Source: Casuarius casuarius (taxonomy: Eukaryota; Chordata; Aves; Casuariiformes; Casuariidae). Taken from it: DNA of 64,000 nt. The notes below the pieces were generated by a model. That model did no database searches, was not told the origin of the DNA, and was given only the letters and a program-made list of their open reading frames with translations. Below, in pieces: positions 60,833-64,000 of the stretch; position 1 is the stretch's first letter; every line of letters starts with the position of its first letter. The DNA lies in assembly GCA_003342895.1 (NCBI GenBank), contig PTFA01000050.1, positions 2,470,560 to 2,534,559 of the forward strand. Direction: 5' to 3'. Made by a program: the position numbers and the translations under genes.

Positions 60833-60912
60833 CTGACTTGTTCCTGATTACTTCCAGCTACAGAATATATATCTGGTGTGTTCAAACTATTTAAAGCACG
60901 ACTACATCCCAT
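60833..60912 (-). CDS. Possible first coding exon (Met-Gly-Cys start), unidentified gene
   Basis: On the minus strand an ATG with G at -3 and G at +4 opens a frame of 26 codons that ends in phase 2 at AAGTCAG before GTATGTAG, a good donor. The peptide begins Met-Gly-Cys-Ser-Arg-Ala-Leu-Asn and is rich in Ser, Asn and Gln. A Met-Gly-Cys start is the pattern for N-myristoylation plus palmitoylation (as in Src-family kinases), but three residues are weak evidence. A CpG-rich patch with a palindromic CRE-like element lies just upstream (60960-61100), which fits a promoter. Against the call: an overlapping ATG opens a four-codon uORF 14 bases upstream, no second exon with the right phase was found in the window, and I do not recognise the peptide. 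Read-through of the donor gives a 196-codon frame through the neighbouring island. Confidence 0.22.
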
Positions 60913-60954
60913 TACACTTGATACATAACTCTCCAGCTTTGTTCCCAGCTGTAA

Positions 60955-61105
60955 GTGTCCCCTAGGCGAGGGGCGGCAGGCGCGTGACGCAGCTCTGCGT
61001 CAGGGCTCGCGCGGCGGGTGACCAAGAGCTCGGAGCCTTCCCCAGGCAAAAGGGGTGCGGACAGGGCTCCCACGGAGCGGCCGCTCGGCAGCGTGCTCAC
61101 AGCTT
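60955..61105 (-). promoter_or_regulatory. CpG-rich patch with palindromic CRE-like element
   Basis: GC-rich DNA with frequent CpGs holds TGACGCAG (60985-60992), a 2-bp spacer and CTGCGTCA (60995-61002), a perfect inverted repeat of TGACG half-sites as bound by CREB/ATF-type bZIP factors. It lies upstream of the candidate minus-strand exon at 60833-60912. Promoter function is inferred. Confidence 0.4.
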
Positions 61106-61904
61106 CCCTCACCTCGAAGCTGTTTGTCCAAAACTGCAACCAAACTCGCATCAGCCTTCAAGATGCTTGAAATCCTAACAGATCTCCACTCCTGGCAGGC
61201 ACGGATTTACTAGCCGGGTCAGGCGGGACAAGGTGGGCTTTCACCCATTACTCGGGCGTTCCAGCCTTCACCTGCTTGCCAACACGTCCTCAGCACAGAC
61301 AGCTTATTTCAGGCCTCACTTGGGCTGTGACCCTCCTCATATGCTTAAGGAGAAAGGCAACCAACCACCCAAGAGAAAACCCCCAGGAGAAGCCAAATAA
61401 TTAGGAACACATTTTGGTACAGAAAGATGTAGGGAACACTGCTTCCCTTTCCAGTGCAGAAAAAGGAAACATCTTGGCAAAGCTGGGAACTAGACACTAT
61501 TTTTAAATCAATATTTAATCTAATTCAGCTCCCATATAAGTTACGGTTTGCATAGAAAGAAGTAACCTATATAAAGTTTTTTAGATTTTTTTTATATCCC
61601 ATCCAGTGTCTTTTGAGGGTATTCAAAAAAGCTGAAAAAGAGCACTACGTCCTCTGGTCGCTCTATAAAAACATGTGTTTGCTGAGCCACAGAAGTGAGA
61701 ATCAGACTGTACTATTTCCAAAGCTGGGTTTCCATCTGCTTATTATTGGTGGCCCAGTGACAAGCATTGTCACAGCTCTCGTTTGAGAGATGCTGCACTT
61801 CCTCTCTCCCTTCCGAAACCAGGCCCATGGCGTTCTAGAGAATTCAGCATTACAGGAAAAGCAAGCTGTCAGATAATTTAATAAACTGTTAAGCCTATCT
61901 ATCT
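61106..61904. other. Non-coding stretch
   Basis: AT-rich, no exon supported, no repeat family identified. Confidence 0.5.
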
Positions 61905-61950
61905 TGTGTATGTGTGTGTGTATATATATACACACATATATATATGTATA
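61905..61950. repeat. TG/TA/CA microsatellite with perfect 22-bp palindrome
   Basis: (TG)n, (TA)5, (CA)3, (TA)n follow one another. The segment 61915-61936 (TGTGTG, TATATATATA, CACACA) is a perfect palindrome able to form a cruciform. Alternating purine-pyrimidine sequence also favours Z-DNA. It is likely polymorphic. Confidence 0.85.
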
Positions 61951-64000
61951 TTCAGGAAAGAGAAAGTAAATTTAGAACAAGTATTTCAATAATAAGTGAG
62001 TGTTACAAAATAATATTTTTCCTCCTAAATGCCTGGATAAAGAAACTTTTGCTAGTCTCTGAATTTGGCTTTCACAGCTACATCATCAAGCAACGTCCTA
62101 CCCAATAAAAATATTTCTGCAGAATTTAATAACTACATCTATGGCACCTTGTCTGAGGTTCAAAAGCCTTGGCAATTAAAATATGGCAAGGGTAGAATTT
62201 ACGACAACTCTGTGAAGTAATGTCTATGTATACATTCCCTCTTAATATCATGATTAATTTACTGCTAGGTCTATACTGTAACAAAAATAAGTTATTGGTT
62301 CTCCCACTAAAACAATGCCCACCCACTGAAGGCCAGCTCCTGGCCACTGCGGCTGCTGGACTGTTCTCTGCCGACCGAGTGATGCTAACCAGAACGAAAG
62401 TCAGTGCTCAGATGTGTTAACAGCTTCGAGCTCTTTGCAACACTCCCTATAAGCCATAGGCAAATACGATATTGCAAAATGGCTTGTCATCACCCTCTCC
62501 CTGCCCTTCCCAACATGTATATTCCTCCTGGAGTGATCTTTTCTCTCCAATAGCACCTTTGAGATACTGAAACCTGACTGCTCTAGTATTTTACTTCTAC
62601 TCTGTTATGGGAAATAGCAGGGGAAAGTGTCCACTGCTGCACAAGCAATTCTATTTACAAACTGAAAATGACTTCTAGGCTTGGGTTTTCCTATATATTT
62701 CTTATTTCAAGGATAATTGATCTTTATAAAGTATAGATCTCCAAGTTACAACTACCTGTTCTCAGCACAATCTGCTAAATCTACACCTAAAGTGACAGAA
62801 CTTCTACGTTGAACAATATCGTACACAAAATGTATCACTCAAAAGGAGAAAAATCTCATAAATCTCCATTTTACTAACTTGGATGCACACAATTAATCTA
62901 CCTTTTCAGTAGAAGAATGTCAGTTAAATGGACTCGACTTTGAAGACCCTTTCCCATTACCTATCTGAGAAAGGTAGAGATGTCAAGTGCATAGTTTTAA
63001 CAATTCTGAGAGAAAATAAAACCTGTACCATTTTCCAAAATTATTCCACAATTGAAAAGTTCTTCATTAGTACATTTTAACATCGATTCCTTCTTAATTT
63101 CCTCCTGTTACTATTCCTAATAATACTCCTTTGCCGTTCTAAATAACCTTTTTCAAACCTCAAGCAATATAGACTACATTCTCATTCGGTCATTGCTTCA
63201 GTAGTACTTACTGGCATGTTCACATATGGCAACTGACTTGAATAGGTATTCCAGAATAGCTGCTGTGGGAACACTGTATCAGAATAAAAGCTTGTATAAG
63301 TAACTACATGAATTACTTAGAAATAAAAGGACTTTTATTTTATGTGTATAAGAACAACTATTTAGGAACAGCTTTTCTTATCAGTTTCCCTATGCATACA
63401 AGAAACAAATAATTTGCTCTTTCAGTCTTCTCAGTTCAACAACCCTTAGCTCTTCTATGAATTTCTTCTGGTTTGCCCAGTATCTTTTTTAGGCTTCCCT
63501 GGGAAAGAAAGGATATTCTAAGAGTGATAGAGAACCATAATTGCACATTGCTTTTGTGAAAAGATCTCTATATGCATTCAAAACTTAGCCGGACTTGGAC
63601 TGGCTTCAGCATCTACTCTCCAGCATGAAACACACATATTCACTACGCATGCTTTTACTCGCAGATCTAATAGGTCTAACAGAGGTACCTGCAAATTCAA
63701 CAAGGAACGGGAAACAGGGAAGAGTAAGAATACTAGAGGTCTAAGCTAGTTTCTGAAGAATCGGTGTCCCCTGCAATGCTCCAAAGGAACAGCAAGTAAC
63801 ATCTCAGCTGGGGTTGCTGCCTAAACTCATTGAAATTTCCCACCGATTTTCAATCAGATCCTAATGAGGGGTTCAGAAAGTCAGCAAAAGGAAAGAGGAT
63901 TTCTCTAAAGGTCACATTCAAATGCTTCTAAACAAATGATTATTTTCAGTGTTGACCTCTTTGGTATCAACTGGAACTTTGCCTGAGAAAATGGTTTCAG
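61951..64000. other. AT-rich non-coding stretch, right end of window
   Basis: No CpG island, splice-bounded open frame or recognisable repeat was seen. AATAAA words occur (for example near 62104 and 63016) without a gene context. Confidence 0.5.

Noticed and set aside
60322..60912. 196-codon minus-strand ORF
   Set aside because: Everything past 60833 reads through a good splice donor into CpG-island DNA with Ala/Pro/Arg-rich content. Only the first 26 codons were kept as an exon candidate.
1..64000. Bacterial-style operons, CRISPR arrays, riboswitches or prophage
   Set aside because: Gene density, CpG depletion, splice signals and amniote repeats show this is vertebrate nuclear DNA. None of these prokaryotic features is present.

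Overview
This window looks like a vertebrate, most likely sauropsid and probably avian, stretch of intergenic or long-intron DNA. I found no exon whose protein product I recognise, and no tRNA, rRNA, known microRNA, CRISPR array, prokaryotic operon or intact mobile element. The reasons for this call are: (1) no ORF in 64 kb exceeds 220 codons, and most long ones sit in GC-rich patches where stop codons are rare; (2) CpG is depleted in an AT-rich background broken by sharp CpG-rich patches; (3) splice-site-like signals, AATAAA motifs and short homopolymers are common; (4) recognisable repeats are few, very old and degraded: MIR/CORE-SINE-like, CR1-3'-end-like, and an amniote family with CATTGACTTCAATGG-type words seen in turtles, crocodilians and birds. 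The scarcity of young repeats favours a bird. The species and locus cannot be named from the sequence alone. Two single-base Ns (6359, 13347) show that this is a draft assembly.

Layout. 1-15.4 kb: mostly AT-rich non-coding DNA with small GC patches, a 36-bp tandem duplication at 10.7 kb, a well-bounded 58-nt exon candidate on the minus strand (12629-12686) and a possible plus-strand exon at 8.9-9.2 kb. 15.4-16.2 kb: a CpG island with a strong minus-strand splice donor at its edge. 16.2-22 kb: quiet, with a MIR-like relic at 21.25 kb. 22.0-23.4 kb: the strongest CpG island cluster, with ATG-initiated frames on both strands and a TATA-like box. 26.2-26.9 kb: the longest ORF, 220 codons, opening with a signal-peptide-like N-terminus, fully overlapped by an antisense ORF. 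27-38 kb: AT-rich DNA with relics of an ancient repeat and G-quadruplex motifs. 38.1-38.6, 47.2-47.8, 60.4-60.6 and 60.96-61.1 kb: further CpG islands. The last is followed on the minus strand by a possible first coding exon (Met-Gly-Cys start) with a good splice donor. 61.1-64 kb: AT-rich, with a TG/TA/CA palindrome at 61.9 kb.

If there is a gene here, the minus strand is favoured. It has CpG islands near 61.0, 22.2 and 15.7 kb, each with a consensus-like donor just downstream, and a clean internal exon at 12.6 kb. That is also what a multi-promoter lncRNA, or the 5' part of a long gene whose coding exons lie left of this window, would look like. I could not join these pieces into a convincing protein. 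Every exon call is a low-confidence hypothesis to be tested with RNA-seq and whole-genome alignment. I saw nothing that amounts to a new biological system.
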